Shown: positions 1 through 9,217 of the stretch, in pieces | How positions within the stretch are numbered: the first letter of the stretch is position 1 | Layout of the letters: each line of letters begins with the position of its first letter | Source: Candidatus Harpocratesius repetitus | GTDB lineage: Archaea > Asgardarchaeota > Lokiarchaeia > Sigyniarchaeales > Promethearchaeaceae | Assembly (NCBI GenBank): GCA_021498095.1 | Contig: JAIZWK010000001.1 | Location: 1,475,666-1,539,665, forward strand | Reading direction: 5' to 3' | Length of the DNA stretch: 64,000 bases | The notes under the pieces: generated by a model | Databases searched by the model: none | What the model saw: only the letters and a program-made list of their open reading frames with translations | Told to the model about the DNA's origin: nothing | Position numbers and translations under genes: made by a program

Positions 1-174
1 GCGAGTAAAAGCGTATGATTTTGCAATAAATTCTTCTTTTGCATTATTATCTAGTGCTTTTTTAATCTGCATGTAGAGATTTTTCTTAGATTGAATTACA
101 TGGCTTTTTAAATTAGTCTTTTGCAATTTTTGTATTAGTTCGATCTGATTTGATTTATCTAAACCACTCTTCAT
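1..174 (-). CDS. Partial hypothetical protein (N-terminal 58 residues)
   Basis: An open frame begins with ATG at 172-174 on the minus strand and runs off the left edge, giving 58 residues without a stop. It is rich in Lys, Gln and Asn (starts MKSGLDKSNQIELIQKLQ) and looks helical and charged. I recognise no family. The divergent gene at 375 leaves about 200 bases between the two, an AT-rich stretch that probably holds both promoters. Too little is visible to assign a function. Confidence 0.5.
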   Translation of the reverse strand, partial: MKSGLDKSNQIELIQKLQKTNLKSHVIQSKKNLYMQIKKALDNNAKEEFIAKSYAFTR

Positions 175-374
175 AATTCTCAAGTGAAAACTCTAAAAAT
201 GGGTATAAATTGACAGTTATGATCAAGAAAACATACTGATCATCTTGATTTTCACTCGCACAAATATTTAGGTGCTTGGTTCTTTGAATTATTTAGCTTT
301 TTTACCTTCTTGTATTTGAATTAAAAAAAGTGGGATAATCAAGATATTATAAAATATGATTCGAGGTAAGTGGA

Positions 375-1412
375 ATGATAGATAAGCAAAACAATCAAAA
401 TAACAACGCAATTCCTTTTGAATCTAAACCACCAAAAATCTCTTCAAGTGGGAATAATCACAACGTTCACCGAAGTAACGCTGATTTATTTGCAGTTATT
501 ATAATAATCATTATATCAGGAAGTGGATTTGTTGCTGGTTATTTTCAAAATCAATATGGCGAAGAGGTAAAATATTTTAATGATTTAGCAACGAAAGCGG
601 AACAAAACTCAGATCAAATGTATGATTTGATGCAATACTGGATAGAACATGACAGAGCGCTTTATGATAGTGCATCTAGGGCATTTGAAGAAGTATACGT
701 TAATTCACTCGAATGGCTCGATCTTCTTAATCCCGCTTTAAATATTAGCGGTGAACAGATGTACATCATAAATACTACTCATCTTATTCCTATTCAGACG
801 GCTCTATTTCGAGCGATAGGATATTTGAATGATTCTTTAGTTCATGATCTTTATATGAGTTTTACCTTTTTTGAACCCGGAGAAGATTATTATCTCGCTT
901 CTGAAATTGTGGAAGGATATGATTTTATTATTCCATATTCTGATTGGTCAAACAAAAATCTTTATTCTATTGAACCAATGGAACAATTTTTAAACACAAC
1001 TTTGGTTGATTGTGGATTTCCGCCTGAAACAAATGTGTTACAGAGGATCTTGAGTGATGCACCAGAATATGTTTTTCGTTTTGAAATAGGCAAACTCCAT
1101 GATTTGCTATTTGATATATTTTTAAATGAACGTGAAAAAGCATTTCTATACCGAGATCAATCCATTCTTGCAAAGGATTTATTAAATAAAGTTTCGTTAG
1201 GTGTTTCTGTAACCACAGTAGCAATTGTTTTATCAACAGCCATGTCAAACCGAATCGAACAAAAGAAATATTTTGCCACTGTGGATCAACTTAGGGCAGA
1301 TATTTATCATAATGAAGAAGTAATTTCAAGTAAAACGGATAGGATTGCTATTCCTGTCTTGATATTGGCAGTGGCAATTTCTTTAACAGGGTTAATCCTT
1401 GTATTTTTATAA
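375..1412 (+). CDS. Membrane-anchored protein of unknown function
   Basis: 345 residues, ATG start preceded by a GAGGT ribosome-binding site 8-12 bases upstream. A polar N-terminus is followed by a hydrophobic segment (about residues 38-56, with a run of six Ile). A mostly helical, acidic and aromatic soluble region of about 210 residues comes next, then two hydrophobic segments near the C-terminus (about 268-290 and 324-345, the protein ending within the last). The layout suggests a large loop held between transmembrane helices, perhaps an extracytoplasmic sensor, but I recognise no domain and see no catalytic motif. It stands alone upstream of the ferredoxin/hydrogenase pair with 71 bases between. 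Confidence 0.7.
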   Translation: MIDKQNNQNNNAIPFESKPPKISSSGNNHNVHRSNADLFAVIIIIIISGSGFVAGYFQNQYGEEVKYFNDLATKAEQNSDQMYDLMQYWIEHDRALYDSASRAFEEVYVNSLEWLDLLNPALNISGEQMYIINTTHLIPIQTALFRAIGYLNDSLVHDLYMSFTFFEPGEDYYLASEIVEGYDFIIPYSDWSNKNLYSIEPMEQFLNTTLVDCGFPPETNVLQRILSDAPEYVFRFEIGKLHDLLFDIFLNEREKAFLYRDQSILAKDLLNKVSLGVSVTTVAIVLSTAMSNRIEQKKYFATVDQLRADIYHNEEVISSKTDRIAIPVLILAVAISLTGLILVFL

Positions 1413-1483
1413 AATAATTGTCTATCTATGATTTTAATAATTACAAATCTTTTTTTATTTCTGCTTCTTTTTTAATGTAATTT

Positions 1484-1741
1484 ATGGCGAAAATTTCGTT
1501 AAAAATTTGCTGTGGAATGAATTGTTTGGCACATGGGGGACAAGAACTTCTTGACTTAGTGGAAGATTCTCCTACGTACACAGCATATGTTGAATTAGCA
1601 TGTGTTGAATGTTTAAATACATGTGGAGATCGCGGCTATAATTCACCAGTTGTGGAATTAAATGGTAAAATCTACTCAAATATGACTGCTGAAAAATTAA
1701 TGGAGCTGCTTGATCAATTGATCCAAACTAATAATAATTAA
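1484..1741 (+). CDS. Thioredoxin-fold [2Fe-2S] ferredoxin
   Basis: 85 residues. The cysteine pattern is C9-x4-C14 and C43-x3-C47, the spacing of the NuoE/thioredoxin-like [2Fe-2S] ferredoxin fold (CCGMNC and CLNTC motifs). Such small subunits pass electrons between NAD(P)H- or ferredoxin-linked modules and [FeFe] hydrogenases. The gene sits 59 bases upstream of the [FeFe]-hydrogenase-like gene on the same strand, so a shared transcript and direct electron transfer to that protein are likely. The extra Cys at positions 10 and 40 are not needed for the cluster. Fold and cluster type rest on motif spacing; the partner is inferred from position. Confidence 0.85.
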   Translation: MAKISLKICCGMNCLAHGGQELLDLVEDSPTYTAYVELACVECLNTCGDRGYNSPVVELNGKIYSNMTAEKLMELLDQLIQTNNN

Positions 1742-1800
1742 ATAATTGATTCAAAATCGATTATATTGTTAAAATTTAACTCTATCGGAGCTGCTTTCCT

Positions 1801-3465
1801 ATGCCTTTACCATCTTTGAATATTTTTGAAAAAATGCGGGGATTATATACCCCTGTAATAAATATTAGGCGTCACGTTCTCTCTGAAGTAGGAAGAATGG
1901 TTGTCGAAGGAAGACCTCCACATTACATTGAAGAAATACCTTATCGAGTAATTCCTAAATCAACACCAACTTATCGTGAATCTGTTTTCAAAGAAAGAGC
2001 AATTGTTAGAGAGCGGGTACGCTTAGCTTTTGGTATGGATTTAAAGGAATACGGGGCCCATGGACCAATTCATGATGATGAAGTTGTTGAATGCATGAAA
2101 CCTATTAAAATTCTTAAGCGGCCTATTGTTAATGTGATTAAAATCGGCTGCGAACGCTGTCCAGAAGAATCTTATTGGGTAACAAATCTCTGTCGCGGTT
2201 GTATTGCTCATCCTTGTGTAACTGTTTGTCCTAAAAATGCAGTTTCAATTCAAAATGGGCGTTCAGTTATCAATCAAGATTTGTGTATTCAATGTGGGAG
2301 ATGTGCACAAGTATGTCCATATAATGCTATTGCCTTCCGCGAACGACCTTGTGCTTCTGCTTGTGGTGTCAATGCTATCGGTTCAGATGAAGAAGGCTAT
2401 GCAAAAATTAATTACGAGAAATGTGTTTCATGCGGTCTTTGCATTGTTTCATGTCCATTTGGTGCAATAGCAGAAAAGTCCGAAATTGCCCAGATTATTT
2501 CATCCTTAAAAGCTGGAAAGAGGGTTTATGCTGAAATTGCTCCTGCTTTTGTTAATCAGTTTGGACCATTAGTCACTCCTCCTAAAATTGTTGCTTCTTT
2601 GAAAAAAATGGGTTTTAAAGATGTAGTTGAAGTAGCTGCAGGTGCAGATAGAGTTGTTTTACAAGAAGCTCATGAATTAATAGAACTCATAAAGAAGCGT
2701 AAATCATACAGAATAGAAACAAGTAAAAAGAAAAATCAGAATCTACCAGATAATTTAGAAAGTAATTTGAATATAGATTCGAAAGAAGTAGAAGATTCAG
2801 TGATAGATAGTACTGTAAACAAGACTTTTGTTGGAACAAGCTGTTGCACTTCTTGGACATTGGCTGCAGAAAAGAATTTTCCTGAAATCACCGCTGCAAA
2901 TATCAGTGAATCATTTGCACCAATGGTAGAAGCGGCTAAAATAATCAAAGAAAAAGACCATGAAGCCGTTGTAGTCTTTATCGGCCCTTGTATAGCAAAA
3001 AAAGAAGAGTGTTTTATTCCAAAAGTTGCTGAAGTTGTCGATTACGTAATGACTTTTGAAGAATTAGCAGCAGTTTTTCAAGCTTTTCATATTGATCCCA
3101 CCAAAGTACCTCCAGATAATGATCTTCAAGATGCATCTTCCCTTGGACGGGGATTTTCAGTTGCAGGAGGTGTTGCTGCAGCAGTAATTAAACAAACAAA
3201 AAAGATGCTTGAAGCGGATATTACCATTCCTCATGTATCAGTTGATACACTAAAAGAATGCATGGCATTGTTAAAAAAAGTAAAGCAGAATCGACTTGAT
3301 CCTGCTCCCCTTTTAGTGGAAGGTATGGCATGTCCTTATGGCTGTATAGGTGGACCTGGAACGTTAGCTCCCTTGAATCGGGCAAAACGCGCTGCCCAGA
3401 AATATGCAAAGGAAGCCATCCATGAATATCCATCCGATTTTTCTTCAGCTGAATCTGATACTTGA
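1801..3465 (+). CDS. [FeFe] hydrogenase-like protein with N-terminal [4Fe-4S] clusters
   Basis: 554 residues. The N-terminal third has many cysteines: C117/C120, C131/C134/C139/C143, C162/C165/C168/C172, C184/C188 and C208/C211/C214/C218, enough for several [4Fe-4S] clusters in ferredoxin-like arrangement. The H-cluster motifs follow: L1 TSCCTSW (C348, C349), L2 GPCIAKKEE (C397, K400) and L3 EGMACPYGC (C511, C515). All four H-cluster ligands, the proton-relay Cys and the conserved Lys are kept, so a true H2-active site is plausible rather than a Narf-like relative. The Pro of the classic TSCCP is replaced by Thr, and L2 reads GPC rather than MPC, which recalls group B enzymes. A Lys/Ser/Asn-rich linker (about 300-340) separates the two halves. 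The HydEFG maturases are not in the window. Subgroup assignment is uncertain. Confidence 0.85.
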   Translation: MPLPSLNIFEKMRGLYTPVINIRRHVLSEVGRMVVEGRPPHYIEEIPYRVIPKSTPTYRESVFKERAIVRERVRLAFGMDLKEYGAHGPIHDDEVVECMKPIKILKRPIVNVIKIGCERCPEESYWVTNLCRGCIAHPCVTVCPKNAVSIQNGRSVINQDLCIQCGRCAQVCPYNAIAFRERPCASACGVNAIGSDEEGYAKINYEKCVSCGLCIVSCPFGAIAEKSEIAQIISSLKAGKRVYAEIAPAFVNQFGPLVTPPKIVASLKKMGFKDVVEVAAGADRVVLQEAHELIELIKKRKSYRIETSKKKNQNLPDNLESNLNIDSKEVEDSVIDSTVNKTFVGTSCCTSWTLAAEKNFPEITAANISESFAPMVEAAKIIKEKDHEAVVVFIGPCIAKKEECFIPKVAEVVDYVMTFEELAAVFQAFHIDPTKVPPDNDLQDASSLGRGFSVAGGVAAAVIKQTKKMLEADITIPHVSVDTLKECMALLKKVKQNRLDPAPLLVEGMACPYGCIGGPGTLAPLNRAKRAAQKYAKEAIHEYPSDFSSAESDT

Positions 3466-3545
3466 TTGGAAAGAATTTTTTCGGATGTATATTAAAAGGC
3501 AGAATTTCGAAAAATTTTGAATTCATTCACTACTATTTTATCAGA

Positions 3546-6269
3546 TTATTTGGAACTGCCTGGATTTTGATTGTTTTTTGCCGATTTTATTGCATTCTGA
3601 ATCGTTTTTCGTAACTCTGTCATAGTAAATGGCTTTTGAAGAACTTCATTAAATCCATACTCTAGATATCGACTAAGAATTTTTTCATTTGAATATCCAC
3701 TTGCAACTATTGCAATAATATTCGGATCAATCTCTCTAAGGTATGGTAGTGTCTCTCTGCCTCCCATTCCTCCTGGAATTGTTAAATCCAAAATTACTAA
3801 TTGAAATGGCTTTTTTTCTATCCATGCTTCTTGAAAAAGTTTAATTGCTTCGTGTCCATCATTGGCAATACTAATTGTACAACCCCACTTTGTCAATATT
3901 TTACTCAGTGTGGTTCTAATGGCTAAATCATCTTCTAAAATTAGGATATTAAAAGCACAAAAATCTTCAGTTTCATTTTCAAAAATAGAATTCAGTGAAC
4001 TTGAAGCGCTACATGGTAAATAAAAATAAAAAATACTGCCTTTTCCTACTTCAGAAGTAAATCCGATGTGACCGTTATGCTTTTGGATGATAGAATAGCA
4101 CGTTGCTAATCCTAATCCATTTCCTCTGGGTTTTAATGTGAAATACGGAGTAAATATTTTTTCAAAATACTGAGGATCAATACCGATTCCTTCATCAATT
4201 ACTTCACATTTTAAATAATCACCTGCAGGATGTGGAATTTTTGACTTTTCAGTTATTGTCTCTTTATATGCTTTTATCGTAATATTTCCTCCAGATGGCA
4301 TAGCCTGTTGAGCATTAATTAAAAAATTATTCAAAACTTGTGAAATTTGGCTTGCATCAATTTCGACTAAAGGAAGGGGTGATTCCAATTCAATAGTTGC
4401 TTGGCAATTGCTTCCGTGCATAATAAAATCTACGACTTCTTGGATTAGGTTTTCCATATCTGTCAATTTAATTACCGGATCGCCCCCCTTTGAAAATGTT
4501 AGCAGTTGGTTTGTTATTCCACGTGCTCTGATGACGGATTTTTCAAGCATTGCTAATGTTTCTCTTAAAAAGGGGGTTAAATCTTCTTCCATCTGCAGTA
4601 AATTGATGTTTCCAAGTAAACCCATTAAAATGTTATTAAAATCATGAGCGATACCTCCAGCAATAATTGCAAGAGATTCGAGTTTTTGCTGCCGGAGGCG
4701 ATTCTCTTCTTCAAGTTTTTGCTCTGAGATATTTTCAAATATTATAAAAGCTGTGTTTTCATTTGCCATAATTAAATGAATAGAAATTTCTAGCTTTTCA
4801 CCGGTTTTTGTTTCCATCATAATACTTTTTGGACTTTTTTGAACTTTTTCTACTTCATTTGTACTTGAAAGTATATTTTTCCAGTATTGCTTAATTTTTT
4901 CTCGATAATCCTCATCAGAAATACTTAATTGAAACCAATCATCAGTTGAAGTGATTTCTGCTTTATCGTATCCAAATAATCGTTGAAATGCTTGATTGAT
5001 ATAAACAATTTTATTTGGTAAGACTACAGATACTATTGGAAAAGGTAATAAATCCGCAAGAGCGCGGAATTCCATAATTTGCTTTTGGATAGAATCGATC
5101 ATCGAATTAAAATTCTTTCGAAGTTGATGTAGTTCTTTTCCACCAGATGAAACTGCTATTGGTTCATAAATTCCTTTCCGAACATCATTTGTTTGTGTGA
5201 TAAAGGAATTTATTGAACGTGATATCGATTTTGCTGATATCAAAAAAAGTAATGTGAGTAAAAGCAAAGAAAGTACACTAATTCCAATAGAAATTAACAA
5301 TATTCTTTGAATTTCATTTTGAATTTCTGAATATGGTATTTGGATATATAAGGACCAATTGACGTTTGTTGCAGAGATAGGTTTACCAAATAGTAAAAAA
5401 AAGGAATTACTCTGATTATTATAATAATTTCCAACATAATGATTTTGGGAGTTCTCATAACAAAAATTAATCCAATCTTCATTAATTAGTGCATTTATTT
5501 CATGAGCACCTGTTACATTTATGAATTCTGAAAATGCCAAACCAATATAATTATTAGTATCGGTTGCAACAATACGCTGAGTGTGATCTGCATTTTCAAC
5601 AACAAATGCTGATCGACTAGAATTTGAACCAATTTGAGAAATATACGAACTAATCTGACTTAATGCAATATCTGTTCCCACCATTCCAATAACATTCCCC
5701 GATTCATTCAAAATTGGACAAACTAAAGATATCATCCATATTTGCATAAAATCTTTATCGAAATATGCTTTAGTAATTGCAAATTCTCTCTTTTTTAATG
5801 GAAGATCATACCAACTTTGATTAGCGTTTTGATATGCACTTTTTGGATAAACTCTGGTAGTGATTTTAGAATTATTACGAAAAGTTACAGTTAAATTACC
5901 AATTGATTTATAAGCAACATATACATTATGGATTTCTAGATTAATTTCTAAAATCTTCGCGAACCAATCAGGAAAAATATCTTCAGTTCCATTAATAATT
6001 GAAGGATTTAAAGCTAAATTTTTTGGAATTTTTCCGACTCGATTCAGAAGTTCATCAATTGATTTTGCATAATTATCTAAAACTTCATTGATTTCTTGCT
6101 CTTTTCCCTGCCACGTTAAATCTTGTACTCTATTTATGTAAAAAATTTGTGTTAATAAAGTAGTAACTAAAATTGGTAATAAACCAAAAATTACGAAACG
6201 CTCCATCAACGGAAGTCTAGAAAAAATACTATGAAAAGATGAACGTTCGCGAGGAAGTCTTTTTTTCAT
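3546..6269 (-). CDS. Hybrid sensor histidine kinase (Cache-HAMP-PAS-HisKA-HATPase-REC)
   Basis: 907 residues. Transmembrane helices at about 24-45 and 322-346 enclose an extracytoplasmic region of about 275 residues resembling a double Cache sensor. HAMP (about 347-400), PAS (about 405-515), HisKA with the phospho-acceptor H542 in AHDFNN, and HATPase_c follow (N-box NNFLINAQQAM, G1 DEGIGI, G2 GNGLGLA). The C-terminal receiver has acidic pair E779-D780, phospho-acceptor D828 (VILDLT) and K879 (LQKP). It senses an outside ligand and phosphorylates its own receiver. No output regulator lies next to it, so the partner is probably encoded elsewhere. This is a bacterial-type signalling protein and may have been acquired by transfer. 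It ends 80 bases from the convergent hydrogenase gene. Confidence 0.93.
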   Translation of the reverse strand: MKKRLPRERSSFHSIFSRLPLMERFVIFGLLPILVTTLLTQIFYINRVQDLTWQGKEQEINEVLDNYAKSIDELLNRVGKIPKNLALNPSIINGTEDIFPDWFAKILEINLEIHNVYVAYKSIGNLTVTFRNNSKITTRVYPKSAYQNANQSWYDLPLKKREFAITKAYFDKDFMQIWMISLVCPILNESGNVIGMVGTDIALSQISSYISQIGSNSSRSAFVVENADHTQRIVATDTNNYIGLAFSEFINVTGAHEINALINEDWINFCYENSQNHYVGNYYNNQSNSFFLLFGKPISATNVNWSLYIQIPYSEIQNEIQRILLISIGISVLSLLLLTLLFLISAKSISRSINSFITQTNDVRKGIYEPIAVSSGGKELHQLRKNFNSMIDSIQKQIMEFRALADLLPFPIVSVVLPNKIVYINQAFQRLFGYDKAEITSTDDWFQLSISDEDYREKIKQYWKNILSSTNEVEKVQKSPKSIMMETKTGEKLEISIHLIMANENTAFIIFENISEQKLEEENRLRQQKLESLAIIAGGIAHDFNNILMGLLGNINLLQMEEDLTPFLRETLAMLEKSVIRARGITNQLLTFSKGGDPVIKLTDMENLIQEVVDFIMHGSNCQATIELESPLPLVEIDASQISQVLNNFLINAQQAMPSGGNITIKAYKETITEKSKIPHPAGDYLKCEVIDEGIGIDPQYFEKIFTPYFTLKPRGNGLGLATCYSIIQKHNGHIGFTSEVGKGSIFYFYLPCSASSSLNSIFENETEDFCAFNILILEDDLAIRTTLSKILTKWGCTISIANDGHEAIKLFQEAWIEKKPFQLVILDLTIPGGMGGRETLPYLREIDPNIIAIVASGYSNEKILSRYLEYGFNEVLQKPFTMTELRKTIQNAIKSAKNNQNPGSSK

Positions 6270-6475
6270 TTAAATCACAAAAGTCATAAATTTTAATGTC
6301 GCTAAAATTGAATAATTTGGTTTCGCTTTTTTTCCCAAATCACCAATATAAATTAATAGATTTCTGCCTAAATAGTTATCATTCGTAAATTAATTAACAA
6401 AATTAACGATGTTTTCCTAATTTGCTTTTGTATTGAGAAGAAGAAAAAAAAAGAATTAAGCGCATTATAAAAGAA

Positions 6476-7786
6476 TTAAGCGCCTTTTTCAATATTTAAG
6501 ACCACACCAACAGATACGGTACGACCCATATCTCGTACTGCAATCCGACCAATTTCAGGGAAATCTTTGTATTTTTCAAGTGGGAATTTCTTGATTGGTT
6601 GGAGTTTAACAATAGCAGCATCGCCTTTCTTGATAAATTGAGGATTGTCTTCTAAAACTTGTCCGGTTTTTCCGTCAAGCTTTTTGGAAAGTTCCACAAA
6701 TTTACAAGCAATTTGGGCAGTGTGAGAGTGAATAACAGGAGTATATCCTAAAGCTAATGCTGTTGGATGCCAAATAACAATAATTTGAGCAGTCATGGTG
6801 TCTTTTGGAGTAACTACGGTGCATGGTGATTTTGCATCAGCAACAACACAACCTCGATAGACATCTTTCATGGTAATACCACGAATGTTGAATCCAACAT
6901 TGTCACCTGGTTCTGCTGATTGTAAAGCTTCGTGGTGCATTTCAATTGATCGCAATTCTCCTTTAAAGTTGGTTGGTGCTACTTCAACTTGCATTCCAAC
7001 TTTCATCATTCCAGTTTCGATTCGACCTACAGGTACAACTCCTGCACCTTTAATTTTGTAGACATCTTGAACAGGTAAGCGTAAAGGTTTGTCGATTGGT
7101 TTTTCTGGAACAGGTAATTGATCTAATGCTTCTACTAAGGTTGGACCTTTCCACCATTTCATGTTTTCAGAAGGTTCAGCTAAGTTATCTCCAACAAAAG
7201 CGGATACTGGTAAGAAGGTGACATCTTTTTCGGTGTTGTAGCCGACTACTTTTAATAAATTCTCAATTTCACCTTTTACTTCATTATAGCGCTCTTCAGA
7301 GTAATTTACAGAAGCATCATCCATTTTGTTAATGGCTAATATAATTTTCTTTACACCAAGAGTTTTGGCTAAGAATGCGTGTTCACGACCTTGACCGTTG
7401 TCAGAAATTGCTGCTGCAAATTCACTGGTTTTTGCAGAGAAAACTAAAATTGCTGCATCGGCTTGGCTGGCTCCAGTAATCATATTTTTAACGAAATCAG
7501 CGTGTCCTGGTGCATCAATAATAGTAAAGTATTTGGTTTTGGTCTCAAATTTGCGGAAAGCCAAATCAATGGTAATTCCACGTTTTCGTTCTTCGGCTAA
7601 TCGGTCCATGAAATAAGCAAATTTCCAAGATTCACGATCTAAGTCTTTTGCCATCTTTTCCATTTCACGGGCTTCACGATCAGAGACTGCACCGGTTTTA
7701 ATCAATAAATGGCCCATAAGCGTGGATTTTCCATTATCGATGTGGCCGATGATAACTAAGTTCATATGTGCTTTTTCTTTTGGCAT
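6476..7786 (-). CDS. tuf: Translation elongation factor 1-alpha
   Basis: GTPase that carries aminoacyl-tRNA to the ribosome. G1 reads GHIDNGKST, where most archaea have GHVDHGKST; switch II DAPGHADF, NKMDD (G4) and the C-terminal RIAVRDMGRTVSVG barrel signature are intact. About 436 residues is the normal archaeal length. Three ATGs lie at the front (7798, 7795, 7786). I chose 7786 (MPKEKAHMNLVIIGH) because family members begin just before this point; the ORF could start four residues earlier. The gene is alone on this strand, with a long AT-rich upstream region that carries a strong stem-loop (see 7824-7890). Identity is certain; the unusual Asn in G1 is directly visible. Confidence 0.97.
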   Translation of the reverse strand: MPKEKAHMNLVIIGHIDNGKSTLMGHLLIKTGAVSDREAREMEKMAKDLDRESWKFAYFMDRLAEERKRGITIDLAFRKFETKTKYFTIIDAPGHADFVKNMITGASQADAAILVFSAKTSEFAAAISDNGQGREHAFLAKTLGVKKIILAINKMDDASVNYSEERYNEVKGEIENLLKVVGYNTEKDVTFLPVSAFVGDNLAEPSENMKWWKGPTLVEALDQLPVPEKPIDKPLRLPVQDVYKIKGAGVVPVGRIETGMMKVGMQVEVAPTNFKGELRSIEMHHEALQSAEPGDNVGFNIRGITMKDVYRGCVVADAKSPCTVVTPKDTMTAQIIVIWHPTALALGYTPVIHSHTAQIACKFVELSKKLDGKTGQVLEDNPQFIKKGDAAIVKLQPIKKFPLEKYKDFPEIGRIAVRDMGRTVSVGVVLNIEKGA

Positions 7787-8503
7787 ATGTATCATCACAC
7801 AATGTGTAAGTTTTTACTTCACTAGAGGTGATTCTGAGGTGCTAAACTGCGGAACGAGTTCGATCGTTGTGCACGCAAAGGATTACCTCTTAGAGAGTAT
7901 GATAGAAAGTAGTGGAAAGTATTAAAGGATTTGTATCACAACATTAACATTTAATTTTAAACGGTAGCTTACTTAAGAAATCATGATAATAATAGGGAAA
8001 TTCGATAAAAGAAGCGAAAAATAAACATTAGATCAAAGAAATTTGCTTACTACAGAATAAAGATTGATTTATATTGCAATATAATCCAAGAAATGCAAAA
8101 TTGTATTGCGAAAATTTAATTGAAAATCATGGAAGACAACGCCAAAAAATTAGAATAGATGAAGAATAAACAAATTAAATATGGTAAGTTATGCACAATT
8201 ATTGTAATCTTTAAGCATTCCAATAATTATAATTGTTATGATGTTTGATATTAAGTATTATTCGAGATTGTTGTAAAGATGAGTCATTTAGAATTAAAAC
8301 AAGCTATATTGATCAATATTCAATAATTCAAATATGCTATAACTTGATTATCTGTCTAAACTATATGCCTATCGAAAACACTGATTTTCTGCCAATTGAG
8401 AGTGTGAAATTTGTGTGAAATCAATGTATGTGAATGAAATCCTAATAGTTTAGTTTATAAGTTATATAAAAAATTTTTAAGCGTATTATTTTTGTTCACT
8501 ATT
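7787..8503. other. Long intergenic region between divergent tuf and an 8.5-kb gene
   Basis: About 700 bases without a convincing gene. The part nearest tuf (7800-7900) is less AT-rich and contains the stem-loop listed separately. The rest (7920-8450) is very AT-rich, with stops in all frames and no tRNA-like motif that I can see. A TATA-like stretch (tatataaaaa, 8463-8472) lies about 32-40 bases ahead of the ATG at 8504 and probably serves the plus-strand gene. Confidence 0.5.
7824..7890 (+). ncRNA. Candidate structured RNA or tuf leader stem-loop
   Basis: An 11-bp stem is formed by 7824-7834 (AGAGGTGATTC) and 7880-7890 (GGATTACCTCT), with two G-U pairs on the plus strand. Inside it, TGCGGAACGA (7848-7857) pairs with TCGTTGTGCA (7864-7873), with one mismatch, around a GTTCGA loop. 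Unpaired strands on either side of the upper stem give an overall shape like a guide RNA with a pocket. An AGA follows the lower stem at 7892-7894, as an H/ACA RNA would need, but no clear K-turn is visible. The wobble pairs favour plus-strand transcription. On the minus strand it would lie in the tuf 5' leader and pair less well. Function unknown. Confidence 0.35.
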
Positions 8504-9142
8504 ATGATTCCTAATAATCAAGATGTCAGAAATAATAAGTCTTTTAAGATTTTTATAACACTTTTTATGTCTCCATTTGTTGGTGTGGGTATTTTTTTAA
8601 TTCTTCTGGTTTTTAATAAAATTCCTAACATGGAAATGGTTTCTACTGAGAGAATCCCGATAGCTTTTTTTACTGTCTTGTGGAATGGTTTTATTTTTAT
8701 ATTTATTTCAGCAATATTTCGAAAGAAAAGACCACCCATGGATTATAATCCTGAATTAAGTTATGAAGATAATCCAATGGACGATTCTTCGGTAGATTAT
8801 CGAGATAATGCTGATTGGGGTGAAGTTGATAATTATGATAGCATTGACAAATATGAAAAAGTTGATGATTATGATCGTATGTATGGAGATGAACAGCAGT
8901 ATATTCCTGAAGACCAAGTAAGGGCATTTACGAGAAGGAGTTCAGCGGAGCGAATATTTGCTACGATATTTCTCATACCTTTCATTGCAGTTGGGATATT
9001 TCTTATCTTAATTGTATTCAATGCTATTCCTTCAATGGGGGGCTTAGTTTTATTTGCACGAATTTTTGTTGGATTATTTGCGATTGCATGGAATAGTTTT
9101 GTTTGGTATTTTCTTGTATTATTATATCGGAAAAATCGATAG
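8504..9142 (+). CDS. Internally duplicated membrane protein with acidic linker
   Basis: 212 residues from ATG 8504; an upstream TTG at 8492 is at the expected transcription start and less likely to be used. Two copies of a two-helix unit are visible: PFVGVGIFLILLVFNKIP near the N-terminus and PFIAVGIFLILIVFNAIP near the C-terminus, each followed by a second helix ending in a WN..F..F..IFRK or WNSFVWYF..LLYRK stretch. The units are separated by about 75 hydrophilic residues very rich in Asp, Tyr and Glu. This gives four transmembrane helices with a cytoplasmic or surface acidic loop. I do not recognise the family. The duplication is directly visible; any role is unknown. Confidence 0.75.
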   Translation: MIPNNQDVRNNKSFKIFITLFMSPFVGVGIFLILLVFNKIPNMEMVSTERIPIAFFTVLWNGFIFIFISAIFRKKRPPMDYNPELSYEDNPMDDSSVDYRDNADWGEVDNYDSIDKYEKVDDYDRMYGDEQQYIPEDQVRAFTRRSSAERIFATIFLIPFIAVGIFLILIVFNAIPSMGGLVLFARIFVGLFAIAWNSFVWYFLVLLYRKNR

Positions 9143-9217
9143 ATTTTAACTATCTGGTGTTGATAAGTTTCATTTTTGTCTTATCACCATTATTATTATT
9201 ATTTTTTTGCGAATTTT

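Noticed and set aside
7824-7890. tRNA at this site
   Set aside because: No anticodon arm can be formed and the D- and T-loop signatures are not in order, even allowing for introns.
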